From Gnetum montanum (taxonomy: Eukaryota; Streptophyta; Gnetopsida; Gnetales; Gnetaceae): a stretch of DNA of 35,215 nt. Positions 19,476-31,270 of this stretch are shown here, one piece after another (the first letter of the stretch is position 1; each line of letters starts with the position of its first letter). The stretch covers positions 835,650-870,864 of the forward strand of contig MNCI01006861.1 in NCBI GenBank assembly GCA_015680685.1, read 5' to 3'. The position numbers were made by a program, and so were the translations under genes. The notes under the pieces are model-generated. The model ran no database searches and was not told the DNA's origin. It saw only the letters and a program-made list of their open reading frames with translations.

Positions 19476-20266
19476 TGATGAGTGGCGAGGTACCCCTACA
19501 CTCATCCATATGAATACGAGCATTACACGCGCGATCCGGTCGAACTCCACAGACTAAGTGCCTAAACACCTTATGGAATGCCTAAGGTTAATTAATCGTT
19601 GTCCTCCCAAGCTTACTTGTATTTGTCACGGTTGTATGGTTAAGTAAGCTTGAGACATGTGATTTTTATATCTTTTATGTGTTTATCGCCTATGCTAAGA
19701 GGGAAAAGGATGAAGAGACTAAGAAACTAACTTTAACTAACTAAACCTTAATTATTCTAGCATCAGTATCTGTTCCCACTTGCCATTTCACACCCTAAGC
19801 CAATGCAACTCCACTGGGATTACCAAACACTATTCGTTACTAGGATTACCAAGCGTAACGCACGTGCTCGAAGCGGTCGTACTGAATGCACTTAACTATG
19901 AGAGTTGAGGGTTGAGAGAGATCAAGTCCTTAAGAAAGCATTTAAACAATTAACAATAATTAAAGTCCATGCACTACAAGTTTTATCCAAAAGTTCATCT
20001 TTATTGTCATACACAATTGTGTGCTCAGGTACAAAATTGCTTGAATAAAGATCCGTTCACTTTGGGACTCCTACTGCAGGTACATGGAAATTATTCTAAC
20101 TTTGGAATGGAAAATGGCAAGAGTTTGGCTAAGGTCTAGATCTAGATGGAGAAACAAGGGAGAGCTGCCTCTTATTTATAGAACTAGAAGTGGGCTGTGA
20201 TATCGCGTACGCGATATCGCAAGGAAAGACCTGATATCGCGGCCCCTGTGATATTGCATCCCATCA
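19476..20266 (-). repeat. 3' LTR of element B (791 bp)
   Basis: TGATGAGTGG...CCCATCA ends. It carries the perfect 20-bp palindrome GATATCGCGTACGCGATATC at 20199-20218, a minus-strand TATA (ctataaataa, 20171-20180) and AATAAA on the minus strand near 20000. It is the better preserved of the two B LTRs for the CpG motifs. Confidence 0.95.
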
Positions 20267-20275
20267 TACCCCCAT
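20267..20275 (-). promoter_or_regulatory. Polypurine tract of element B
   Basis: Minus strand atgggggta immediately before the 3' LTR, with cttgaggacgag a little upstream, as in element A. Confidence 0.8.
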
Positions 20276-20280
20276 GACTG

Positions 20281-22513
20281 AATAAAAACTCGTCCTCAAG
20301 GTCCTTACAAAATATTTGGAAGGTATGGGATTATTGACTTGAATGGAACTAATGGTGAATGGGATGACATGTGAACGGATCATCATTACAGAACATGACA
20401 AAATTGGTGTTCACGACAACAAGAGTGAAGACTTTATACATTTGACATCGGGCCTTATTTGGTAGCTGAGAGAGAGAAGAGAGAAGAGAGAAGAAGTCTG
20501 TTGCTACCAATTCCAAGATTGCACCTTTTGTTGTCCATTCATAAGCACACCATCAATCTTGTTCCTTGCATAACTACTTCAGCACCGATCCACTCCAAGT
20601 GTTCCCTCCAGGTCCAATCTGTGGTTGTATGATTGCCATATGCACACACAACACAATCTTATATTAGCAAGGGCAAAAAAATCATAATGTAGTTGATACC
20701 TTGCCTCAGTGTAAGGTTCATTAGCTAAGTTGTGGTATGGCTGATGTGGATTCTGGAGATATACTAATGATGACTACCCAAGGTGTAGGGGTTAGTAGAA
20801 AATCGAAAAAATTGGACTAGGACCCCCATGACTAACCGCAAACCTCCGATAGTGAGAGAATGGAAAAAGAGAAGGAATAAGAAGGATGAAGAAAAAGAGA
20901 CAATGACAATGCTGATAAAAAGGGATGTCAAAGATGGAAATGAATGAAATAAATGGTGATTGCAGCAATGTTTAAAGGAAAGAAATTAACGAATGCACCA
21001 AATAGGAATGCAAGTGCGTCCTTCCTAAAGTAGGCTCATGCCCTTAATGCCTTGACAATCCCACATTCAAAGAGTCCATAGGCTCTAGGAATGTCATTTG
21101 AAAACAAGAGTTAAAGTCTTAACCACAATAATTTACCAAAAAGAAAACAATGCATCCACCAAGATATACACTAATGATGCAACGGGCAATGAGGTGAACA
21201 ATGGAGAAAGAATAATGGAAAGAAGAGAATGGAATGGAATCTCAAGAACAAGGTGATGTATAGTCCCTTGTGTATTAGTGGTTAATGTGACTTAGCAGAT
21301 CCCATTCCAAGTCTAGCCTCAAACAAGCCTCATACAGTGACTTCACATTAATACATTCGACCAATCCATCCACTTGAAGTAACAAGAATGCATACCTCAA
21401 AGAGCCACCACCATTTCGACGAAACAAGGGAGGAAAAAGTAGGAAGCAAGGAAGGGCCTTGGTTAGAGGGAACATGTTTTTAGTTCCATAACCAGTGCTT
21501 GTAGCCCAGATGATTATTTCATCTAAGGGGTGTGCTTTGAATCCTCACTTTTTTTTTGTGTTTTTGCGTGAGAACCACACCATGCAAAGACTTATTATTT
21601 TTATTTACTCAGTTTCCTGATAATATGGCAATCGTTGGAATGGTAAGAAAACTCAATAGGAAAACATCCAAGCACCCAAGAGAATGGCCAGCACAAGAGC
21701 AACAAGTTCCCTTGAAACCACACCCTTTTCAATCCTTGAGTCCTTCCTTAGTTTGAGAAATACCCAATCACCGATTCGTTGGTAGTTCTTATTATTTTGA
21801 AGAAAGGGACTGTATAGTTCCAATCTAAGAGAGACCATAGAGATTTATGGATAAATGGATGATGTGGACTCATTGCCTGCTATATCAAAAGAACCATACC
21901 TTAGTATCAGCATCATAACTTAAAGGTAAAAACCAAACATTGGCAATCAATGGAAAACAGTTCATACCATCATTAAGAGCACTTGTTGGGTGACAAACCT
22001 AATAAAATGGATAAGACACACACATACACACACAAATAAAAGAAAAAGTATAAATGATGTTGTAAAAAAAAAAAAGAAAAGTTAAAGAAATTTGTAAAAC
22101 AAAAATGTGTAAAACAAAAAATGTGTAAAACAAAAACATAAAAGAATTGAGGGCCTAAATGATCAACATACGTGGCCATCTCCCCCATGATTGAATTAAA
22201 AGGGAGAGATCCAAAATAATGAGTGCTTATTTGAATTTTTTAGAAGTGTCCAACTTCTCCCAATTGATGTTTTTAGATTAAGGGTTGGAAGTTGGTGACG
22301 CTCATATTCCAATGTATCTATGCTTTCATTGTGGTTGCAAGTTGTTCCCCCAGTTAGTTCCATGCATATTGGTGGGTTGCTCTTTTGATTAGCTGTCAAC
22401 CACTAGGTGTTCTCTTGTTGAGTGGTTGCTACATATAGGCACTTTTATATGTTAACTTCTTGAACACATCGGTTGCATCCAGGAGATGCTGAGCATTCTT
22501 GTATGTCATCACC
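20281..22513 (-). other. Element B non-coding internal region
   Basis: Three parts. 20281-20990 is mostly unlike A and C apart from its first 130 bp. It includes a purine tract of gagaga/gagaag repeats at about 20467-20500 and no gene. 20990-22190 is the spacer shared with A and C, containing a CA-rich microsatellite (22017-22036) and an A-rich tract to 22145. 22196-22513 continues the protease frame after its stop and has tail text similar to the end of C's integrase region (27640-27740). That similarity places the pol deletion here. Confidence 0.65.
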
Positions 22514-25500
22514 CTATGTATCACTGTATGTGATGCATGGAGATTTCTTCTTCTTGATCTTTCGATAAATGTTTTCCTTAGATATTTCCAAGGAAAGATC
22601 GTGGATTCCTAGGCATGTGTTTATGGTACTTAGCCATGCCCTCCCCATTATAATTGGGAAGTCCCCTTTATTATTGTTGACTTCTATCACTAGGAAATTA
22701 GCTAGGTATGACCAACCACACACAGTGGTAACAATGTCCTCCACAAGTTCCAAAGGGACAGTGATCGACTGGTCAGCTAGCTCTAATTGAATATTTCTCT
22801 TCTTGAGTGGAGGCAGGTTCCAGGCTTTATACATCTCTTATGATATTAAGTTGACTCCGGAACCTGAGTCTAGAAGAGCTTTACGAGGTTCATTCCTAGT
22901 GACTTGGAGGTAGATTAAGGGACTTCCTGGGTCAAAGAGTTTCTTGGGAAGGTGGCCCACCTTTATCCAGTTAGTGATGGTATGTGTTAACATAACCGTA
23001 TGCGTTGAGCTCTGTTGTTTGTTTGAAGGGAGCTCCAAAGCCTTACTTGATGGAGGAGTGGTCATAGACTCAACCGCTTGTGGTTGTGAGAGCTTGTTTG
23101 GACTATTGGTTCTAAAGAAAGGTCTTCTCTTTGTACGGTTGTTAGAACCAGCAGTGGGTTGAAGGTTTATAGCTCTTGTAGCATTACGTTGCTACGGTTG
23201 AGTGGAGAGTTCCCCTTGCATCATTGGAGCAGGTGGTAGTGGAACTATCGGCGTAAGATATGCGGATGGATTCGGAGGATAGTATGCATGTGGGTTGTCT
23301 CTTCCAGGAGAGGGAATCCTAAAATACTCTCGAACTTAGTAGTGCTATTGTGGAGTTATGTGACTGACAGAGTCACTTGGAGAAACTAGCTACTGCATGT
23401 AATAGCCATATGGATCTAGTTGCCAGTAAGGGTATTGTTACCTAGGTGGTGGCATCCCCCAGGACTATGGGTATTGCCACTACTGGTGTTGCTCGATAGG
23501 TTGTGGCAGAGTTCCACTTGGATAATATGTTAAGGGTTGGTGGAACTATGTTGGGTTACCTTGGGGATAAGGTAACCTTTGGGGTGCTTGCCATTTGTTA
23601 AGTCTTCGATTGAGTGCATACACCCTAGACTCTTGTAGATGTGAGATTATTAGGAAACATCCCTTAGGATGGTCATATTGGTAGATGTCACATCCACAGT
23701 CATTGTCTGTATCCGAATCCACAACCTCACCGATAATAGTCATTTTTCCCTTACCCTTGTTACGTGCATGGTTTGAATCTCTTCTCTTTTTCTTATCATG
23801 GTCACTATTTTGCTTCTTAGACTCCTCTACAATTTTTAAAATGGTTTTGAATCTACTATCTAAGGAGTCCCACATTTTATCTACCTTAGCTGACACTTTA
23901 GTTGTTAACTTTTGAAGCAGCAAGGTTTTTCAATTCACCAACTCTTCGAGTGGTAACTCATCCTCTTAATTACAGAATCTTACTCCCCTCTTTCGGAGGG
24001 AAGGATCGTGGTTATACTCTTTTGCGCAATCTCTTTTCTGTAGCTCCCCTTCTTCCTTAGCTACTTGCTCCAAAAATCTATGAACTTCATGGGACCTAAG
24101 TTCAGATAATCTCCCTTGGGCATATGTTCCAAGGGTTCTCCTCATTTCATGTCTTAGCCCATCTACGAGATGGTGTAGTTGATCCCGTTGTGCGTAACCA
24201 TGCCCCGGGCAATGATGTAGCAATGCATAATATCGGCCCATGGTAGCAGCTAAGGGTTCGTGATTACCTTGCTTCCATCCTTGGATCTGCTTACACAAGT
24301 TGGACACTTTGGAGTACATTTGATATTTATCGTTAAACAGTTCTAGCATCGTACTCCACTGTCTAATGGATTCCGGTTCTAGGGACTGGTACCAAATTTT
24401 TGCTTATTTTATGAGTGTCCTAGGGAGCAACTTTAACTTTTTCCACTCATTTTATATATTTTGCAAGGCACAGGCATCATGAAATGCCTATAAGTGGTTT
24501 TGTGGATCAGCATTGTATCCCCCCTCGAATTGTGGGATATTATTCATGTCTAGTCTCTTGATTCGGCTATATTTTTGGTGCCTTGTAGGTATTCTCATAG
24601 CCTCCGTAATGTCTAACATACTCTGGGTTGCTAGTAGGGGTTCTTCGTTGTCGTTCCTTTCATGGTTTCTATGATGCCTATGTGGTTCCCTACTTTCCCT
24701 TCTTCCATGCCTTGATTCTCTCGAATGCCGTTGTCCTAGCTCTCGACTCTCTCGTTGAGGTCTCTCATCTTGCTTACCCTTATCCTCATGGTTGGGCTCT
24801 TTGTGGCTACGTCCTAATGTGGAAGGAGAGGGTGAATGATGTGATGAAGGTGAAGAAGAAGGGGAACCATTTCCATGACGATGTTTCTTACCTTCTCTTC
24901 GATGGTTACAGCCTTGATCGTGATGCCAATCCGAATGCCCACCCTTGTCATGTGTTTGTGTTCCCTCAGTGAACATTTGGTGTTCATGGGGATCAGAACC
25001 TGGATTGTGAATCATGTAGTGTAGGTTCTGATACCCCACCTCCTCACCATCGTTAGGATGGGGAACATCTTTTGATGGAGAACCTGTTATAACTGGTTCA
25101 CCATCTCCAATTTTTCTTAGGACATGTGGGACCCCTTTGCCCTTCAATGATGTATGGTAGCTCTCTTGCCGCGAGTCCCTTAAACGTTGCGCCATTGTGG
25201 GATGGTAATCCCTTGTGTCGTAATCACTTGCAACGTATTCAATGTATAGTTGCGTCATGCCTATTTGTGCAAGATCACGAAGAAGCATGTTGGGGATTGC
25301 ACGATCTGAAGGTAACACTATGTTACCTTGCAAATCTCGCCAACACAGTTGTTCATCTTGATGGAGGATAAAAGTAATATTGGGTATATACTCATTGTGA
25401 TGAGTATATATGACTCGATACTGTTGAGGAACTGGCGGTTCTCGGTTATGTATGTTGTGTCACCGACTATCTCTTGTGTGATCCCTAGGTGATGAAGTGC

Positions 25501-25522
25501 TTTTATGAGAAGAAGAAGACAT
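22514..25522 (-). pseudogene. Element B gag-protease, one frame with many nonsense mutations
   Basis: Starts at MSSSSHKSTSSPRDHTRDSR (25522), 127 bp after the PBS. One uninterrupted frame of about 1,003 codons, without frameshift but with roughly 15 in-frame stops. Residues 190-330 form a His/Arg/Ser/Glu-rich basic region. The gag core follows: LDMNNIPQFEGGYNADPQNH, LELFNDKYQMYSKVSNLCKQ and LHHLVDGLRHEMRRTLGTYA (24349-24150). Then comes a knuckle-like CDIYQYDHPKGC near 23700-23665 and a P/Q-rich linker. The retropepsin domain (23065-22560) has the active site LLDSGSGVNLIS and the flap/hydrophobic part IIMGRAWLSTI. Many stops sit where CAG, CAA or CGA would read through. No RT follows. Confidence 0.85.
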
Positions 25523-25648
25523 TGTTATCTTGTCGGTGTGCTATTGGCCGTTGTTTAAATTTTCTTCTAATTAACCCTAAGGGTTCGTTTAAGCTTCCCA
25601 ATGATGTGGATGATTTCCTATGTTCTACTTAGTACACAAACAACTTAG

Positions 25649-25666
25649 TCCCCGGCAACAGTGCCA
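25649..25666 (-). other. Primer binding site of element B
   Basis: Minus strand TGGCACTGTTGCCGGGGA, one base after the 5' LTR. It is close to the TGGCGCCGTTGCCGGGGA site common in plant Athila-type and related Ty3/gypsy elements, usually assigned to an aspartate tRNA primer. It fixes the orientation of the element as minus. Confidence 0.85.
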
Positions 25667-25667
25667 A

Positions 25668-26475
25668 TGATGAGTGGCGAGGTACCCCTACACTCATCCA
25701 TATGAATACGAGCATTACACGCATGATCCGGTCGAACTCCTCAAACTAAGTGCCTACATGCCTTATGGAACGCCTAAGGTTAATCAATTGTTGTCCTCGC
25801 AAGCTTACTTGTATTTGTCATGGTTGTATGGTTAAGTAAGCTTGAGGCATGTGATTTTTATATCTTTTATGTGTTTATCACCTATGCTAAGAGGGAAAAG
25901 GGTGAAGAGACTAAGGAACTAACTTTAACTCACTAAGCCTTAATTATCCTAGCATCAGTATCCATTCTCACTTGCCATTTCACACCCTGAACCAATGCAA
26001 CGCCACTGGGATTACCAAACGCTATTTGTTACTAGGATTACCAAGCGTAACACATGTGCTCAAAGTGGTCATACTGAATGCACTTAACTATGAGAGTTGA
26101 GGGTTGAGAGAGATTAAGTCCTTAAGAAAGCATTTAAACAATTAACAATAATTAAAGTCCTATTTATCTTTAGTCCATGCACTGCAAGGTTTATCCAAAA
26201 GTTCATCTTTATTGCCATACACAATTGTGTACTCAGGTATAGAATTGCTCGAATAAAGATCCATTCACTTTGGGACTCCTATTGCGGACACATGGAAATT
26301 ATTTTAACTTTGGAATGGAAAAATGGCAAGAGTTTGGCTAAGGTCTAGATTTAGATGGAGAAACAAGGGAGAGCTGCCTCTTATTTATAGAACTAGCAGC
26401 GGGCTGCGATATTGTGTATGCGATATCGCAGGGAAAGACACGATATCGTGGCCTATTCGATATTGCGTCCCATCA
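25668..26475 (-). repeat. 5' LTR of element B (808 bp) with promoter and polyadenylation signals
   Basis: TGATGAGTGG...CCCATCA. The minus-strand TATA box TATAAATAA is at 26389-26381, so transcripts would start near 26350. AATAAA on the minus strand is at 26213-26208, giving an R region of about 150 nt. The CpG palindrome is degraded to gcgatattgtgtatgcgata (26406-26425), two CG steps having become TG. A 17-bp near-duplication (tatttatctttagtcc, 26161-26176) is absent from the other LTR. Confidence 0.93.
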
Positions 26476-26480
26476 CCATG

Positions 26481-27630
26481 CAAGTGGATCCTCCTCAAAG
26501 TAGGCTGATGCTTAAAAATACCCTTGCACAATCCCATCACAATAAGTGTGTAGGTACCTTGGATATTGAATGATGATTCAAGTTAAATACCATACCCTAG
26601 TAAAGGATCAATTAAGAGACAATGTAATCTACAAATAGGAACTAATAGATGACCATGGTACAAGGTAGTAAGTTAGAAAAATTGAGCACTAGAATGGTTA
26701 AGAAAGAAATCGAGAGAGGAGAATTTGATCATAGTTGCAAGAGATCCTTGTGTGGGAAGTGTGATTAGAATGATCTTAATATCAGTCCTTCCTGATTCTA
26801 GACCAAGTTTCAACCATTAGTAGTGGCCTCACATTGATGTGTTCCTCCCTACCTACCAACGTGATTCCACAACAATCATAGAGGATGAGAATCACCTCAA
26901 AAAGAAAAGGAGGAAATAGTTTTAAAGATTATTGAGGAAGAAATTTGGGCCTTAGTTAGAGGAATGTCTTTAGGCATGGGTAACATGTCTTTCTAGCCCC
27001 ATAACTAGTGCATTTATCCTAAGAGATCTTCAAAGAGATGTATTTATTCCTCATTTTGTTTTTTTCAAGAGCCACATGTTACAAGGACATACTTTCTTTT
27101 ACGGTTGATAAGAGGAGTGATGATACATTCCATGAAGACTTATATGACTTAAGAAGAAAGTTAAGAAGAGAACCCAACCAATCCCCTTGAGGCCACACCT
27201 TTTTCCATTCCCACTTAGTCCTTTCTCAGTTCATTAGATGCTTGAGATCACATATTACTTTTAGTTTTCATGTGAAACAACCATCGTGATACCATGATAC
27301 AGATCTCCTTTTGAGATAGATGGAATGGTGGATGTCATGATCTCATTGATTGATACTAATAAAAAACTGATAGCTTGTGAGTAGAGAGCATAATCCAAAG
27401 ACAAAGTTGGCCTACAAAGATAGTCATAATCTTGATAGCTATGTTTAGTAATCATTGAAGTTTGCAATAGTAATGGAATAAAATCAGATATTGCAACTAA
27501 AATCAAGTAAAAGAGAAAGTAAAAGTAAAAATTAAAAAATATAAAATAAATAGCAAAATATAAAGAAAATGGAAAACCTATAAATAATGATGTGAAAAAA
27601 AGAAGAAATTTTTTTTCATCCTTTTCAAGG
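26481..27630 (-). other. Element C non-coding spacer between integrase and aORF
   Basis: Collinear with the spacers of A and B: caaagtaggctgatg (26495), gtctttaggcatgggtaaca (26968), ccccttgaggccacacc (27182) and the A-rich stretch 27500-27600. No reading frame worth calling. The target copy ccatg of B precedes it. Confidence 0.6.
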
Positions 27631-27632
27631 GG

Positions 27633-28790
27633 TTATGGCATATGAACATCTTTTCCATGACTCAATTGGAAGGAGGATATGTGAAAAATGAAGCAAGATT
27701 GTTGTTGGGTTGAGGTATTGTGATTGTGGTTAGTTACTTGGAAGTTTGAAAAGGGTTTCAATTGTTGGATGTTGACTAACATGTGCTTTTGAGGGCTTAG
27801 TGGATGGTAAATTATCATAGCCTTAGAAGAAAAAGTTAAGTGTACAATGTTTTTTCCTTTCCATAATGTTTGGAACTTAGTTTGTTGAGGCACATGCATA
27901 AGATTCCAATAGAGAACCTTGCCTCCTAGTTTAAATTCAACTTTTCATATCCAGACATCATGTTATTGTTTGTTTTATGCCTTGTGCACTTCATTCATCA
28001 TAAGGGCTATTCTTTGATTTTCATCTAGTACATTAAGTATTATAAGTCTTTCTTTTTGTGCTAAGTTAATGTTTAGGTTAAGCTCACATGTCGTTATGAG
28101 TGTACAAAGTTTGATTTGAAGTGGAAGTTTTGGCAACTTTCCATATGCTAACTTGTATGGAGAGTACCCTATAGGAAGTTTCCATGTTGAGCGATAAGCC
28201 CATATTACATTTTTAAGTTTGGTACTCTAGTATTTCTTATAATTGCTAATAATCCTTATTAGGATTCTGGTGATTCTTTATTGGTTACTTTAGCTTGTTC
28301 ATTGGCTTTGGGATGGTAGGGTGTTGTAAGGTTGTGTTCCATCTCCCAAGCATTGCATTAACTTACGAAAGATAGAACCTATGAAATGGGTTTAATTGTC
28401 AAAAATTAGTGCTTTAGGCACACTAAACCTATTTACCACCTATTGGTGAACGAATTGAGTTGTAGTGGAGGAAGTATAATTAGTAGTAACTATAGCTTTA
28501 GCCCATTTAGTATAGTAGTGAACAATCATAATAATATAAAACTTCCTATTGGACATGTGAGTGATGGGTCCCATAAAATCAAATTTCCAAAGGTTAAAAG
28601 ACTCTAATGATTGGATCTATTATTGGAGCCCTTTCATCCTAGCTATCATTCCTTCATCTTGTTAACATCGTTTACATGAATGGGTGAAATGGTGAACATT
28701 ATTGAAGATCATAGGCCAAAAGTATTCTACTACCAGGATTTTTATGTCCATTCTTATTTCTACATAGTAGCCCTCACAAAGACCTTCATT
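27633..28790 (-). pseudogene. Element C integrase, decayed
   Basis: Integrates the cDNA copy into the host. Minus-strand translation with stops gives the N-terminal zinc-binding part YFWPMIFNNVHHFTHSCKRC (near 28720-28655), the catalytic-core start LWKFDFMGPITHMSNRKFYI (28590-28530) with the first Asp, IFDN followed by a stop and THF near 28420 (second Asp region), LKNVIWAYRSTWKLPIGYSP (near 28215-28155), and the C-terminal region around GGKVLYWN (27925-27900). Multiple stops and frameshifts make it dead. Confidence 0.82.
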
Positions 28791-29039
28791 AGCATCCTAG
28801 AGGACTCTTAGTTAATTTGCATTAGGTATGCACCATCTTAGTAGGCCATCAATGCTAATTTTATAGAGGTTTTCCTCTATCTCTATGTAGTGTTTGACTT
28901 GATGGAGGAGCTATTCCTTCCTCCTATGGTTCCATTCTATATGAGGATTTTGTGTTAGTAGATAGGAGAGAATTTCATCATATTAGTTTGCAATCTTTAG
29001 TGCATAAGGTTTGGTTGCCTTAGCAAAGAGAAGCTCATC

Positions 29040-30420
29040 TAAAAATTGATCAGAAAAGGGCTCTTCATCAACCTTATTATCCTATCTTAACTAAGATAGG
29101 TGATTTGCAACTACATTCTTGGTTTTCCTTCTATCCACCATTATAAGATCAAACTTGTGCAAGATCACTAATCACCATATAACATGTGGGTTCACTCTTG
29201 GCTTGTTCATTGGGAAAAAAATGGCACTGTGATTAGTGTATACAAAAATAGGGTATCCAAGCACATAATGCTTGAATTTCTCAAGCTCATACACCATTGC
29301 CATGAGTTCCTTCTTTGTAGTTGTGTAATTAAGTTACATATCCATAATGCTTCTACTCACATAATGGATATAGTATGGAAATTTTTGATCATTCATTTGT
29401 GTAAGTAATGCTCCTAATGCATAGTTGGATGCATCTATCATGATATGAAAAGGTTTAGAATAAATAGGTGCACTTAGAATTGGTGTTTCTAAGAGCTTCT
29501 ACTTCAAGTGCTAGAATGCTTGTTCATGCTCTTTGGTCCATTCTAATGTTGCATCTTCTTAGTAATCTTAACAAGCGAGTTGATGATTTTGGAGAAGTTT
29601 TCTACGAAATGTCTATAGTAACTAGTATGACCAAGGAATGATCTTATATCTTTTACTATTTAAAGTTGTTTGATAATTCATTGGATGAACCTTATCTTTT
29701 TTAGGTCTACCTAAATTCTTTGTTCTAAAATTTGGTATCCTAACATAATGTCCTCTTGGACCATCAAATGGTTCTTTTACTAGTTGAGTCGCAAGTTTCT
29801 TTCCACACATCATTTCAATACCTACTTAAGAAAATTTAATGCTAATTAAAAATTAGCCTCATAGGTTGAGAAATCATCCATGAAGACCTCCAAGCCATTG
29901 CCAATTTGTACTGAAAGATACTAAGGATTAGGCATTCAAAAGTTGCAGGTGCATTGCACAAGTCAAAGGCTATCTTCCTATATGTGAAAGTCCCTCAAGG
30001 ACTTGTGACAGTGATCTTGGCCTAATCTTCTAGAGTGATTTGTATTTGATTGTAGTCACTATACCAATCCAAAAAGCTGTAGTCGATGTGTCTTATAATG
30101 GTATCCAATGCTTGGTCCACAAATGGTAGTGAAAAATGATCCTTGAACGTGACCATGTTTAATAACTTGAAATCTATATAGAATCTCCATTGCCCTTCTT
30201 TCTTTGGTATGATAATAAGTGGGCTTACTCAGTTACTATTTTCCATTCGGTAGATGAACCTAACCTTGATAAGTTTTTCAAATTCCTTCTTAACGACCTA
30301 TTTTATCTTTGGATTCAACCTTTTTTATGACTATCTCTTGGGTTTGATAGTGGAGTTTGTGTAGATTCAATGCTGGCATATGTGTGGATCTATTCTTATT
30401 ATCTCATCATATGGCCAAGA
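29040..30420 (-). pseudogene. Element C reverse transcriptase and RNase H, decayed
   Basis: RT motifs in order on the minus strand: VVKKEFEKLIKVRFIYRM (near 30290), PLIIIPKKEGQWRFYIDFKL (30225-30165), DHFSLPFVDQALDTIIRHI (30145-30085), AFDLCNAPATFECL (near 29965) and the catalytic EVFMDDFSTYEANF with FMDD at 29884-29873 intact. The RNase H end is readable as HKFDLIMVDRRKTKNVVANH (29160-29100). Stops and at least two frameshifts separate the pieces. This is the only RT of the LTR family visible in the window. Confidence 0.87.
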
Positions 30421-30849
30421 AATGACTATTAATCAGTTATTGATTACTGGCTTCTCATTGTCTAGGAATACATATTCTAAAGATATTGATAAAGAATTTA
30501 ATTCTAAAGGCTTTTTTTTAGAAGTGGCAGGGATTTCTAAGTCTTTGTAGTCCCTCTCTACTTTTTTCCTGTGCTCTACTTTGAAGAGTTGGCTTTGGAT
30601 CTACTCCATTTCATCCATCTTGTCTACATATGCACTTGTGAAGATTTTTGTTAGGTCCATGCACATTGTGGAATTGAAGCTATTTTTTATAGTCAACTAG
30701 TGAGTGCCTTCTTATTTGATGGCTACTGCATATAGGTACCTTTGAATATTGGTTGTTTTGACATACATGTTGCATGATGTAATAGACATGCATTTGATTA
30801 CCTAGAATTTTTGCACACAATTACATCCTATGTCACTATATGAGATGCA

Positions 30850-31270
30850 TGGGATCCTCTTCTTCTCTATCTTGACAAACGCATTTTCCTTAGATATTTC
30901 CAAGGAGAGGTTTCTGATTCCTAACTTGTTAGTCAAATTCTCCCCATAATGATTGGGAAGTACCTATTGCATTTGTTCATATCAATTACTAGGAAGTTGG
31001 TGAGGTATGGCCATCCTCTAATAGTGGTCATAATATTCTTCACCAATCCACAATATTCTCTAACCTAATATTACATTTTTGAGTGAAGGTAGGTTCCATT
31101 TCTTATACATCTATTGTGAAATTAAGATTACATTGGAACCTAAGTCTAGTAAATCTTTTCATGGATCATTCCCTGTAATTTGTAAATAAATTAGAGGGCT
31201 TCAAGAATCCATTTTCTTTATAGGAAGATGTGCTACTTTTATCTAGTATATAACTACATGAGTTAACATG
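30850..31270 (-). pseudogene. Element C retropepsin, decayed
   Basis: Minus-strand LLDLGSNVILIS (near 31150-31115) is the counterpart of LLDSGSGVNLIS in B. D-L-G in place of D-S-G also occurs in Athila-type elements. Flanking text aligns with B 22560-23060, for example ccttagatatttccaaggag (30889) and tagtcaaattctccccataa. Stops throughout. Confidence 0.7.

Larger units (their letters stand above)
19476..26475 (-). mobile_element. Element B: complete non-autonomous LTR retrotransposon (gag-protease only), 7.0 kb
   Basis: Bounded by LTRs 19476-20266 and 25668-26475 and by the target duplication ccatg at 19471-19475 and 26476-26480. Internal minus-strand order is PBS (25649-25666), gag-protease (25522-22514), non-coding spacer, polypurine tract (20267-20275). 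No RT, RNase H, integrase or aORF motif was found. The LTRs differ at about 7 percent of positions by eye, nearly all transitions, many at CpG, plus a 17-bp insertion in the right one. It inserted into element C. Confidence 0.92.

Noticed and set aside
20199-20218. Palindrome as a transcription terminator or CRISPR-like repeat
   Set aside because: It sits in LTR U3 next to TATA, occurs once or twice per LTR with no regular spacers, and the DNA is plant nuclear.
21973-22188. 71-codon phenylalanine-rich frame in B
   Set aside because: Translation of the complement of an A-rich, CA-rich tract; no support for coding.
24628-24972. 114-codon plus-strand frame in element B
   Set aside because: Antisense of the His/Arg-rich part of gag, which is a true family frame by position and core motifs.
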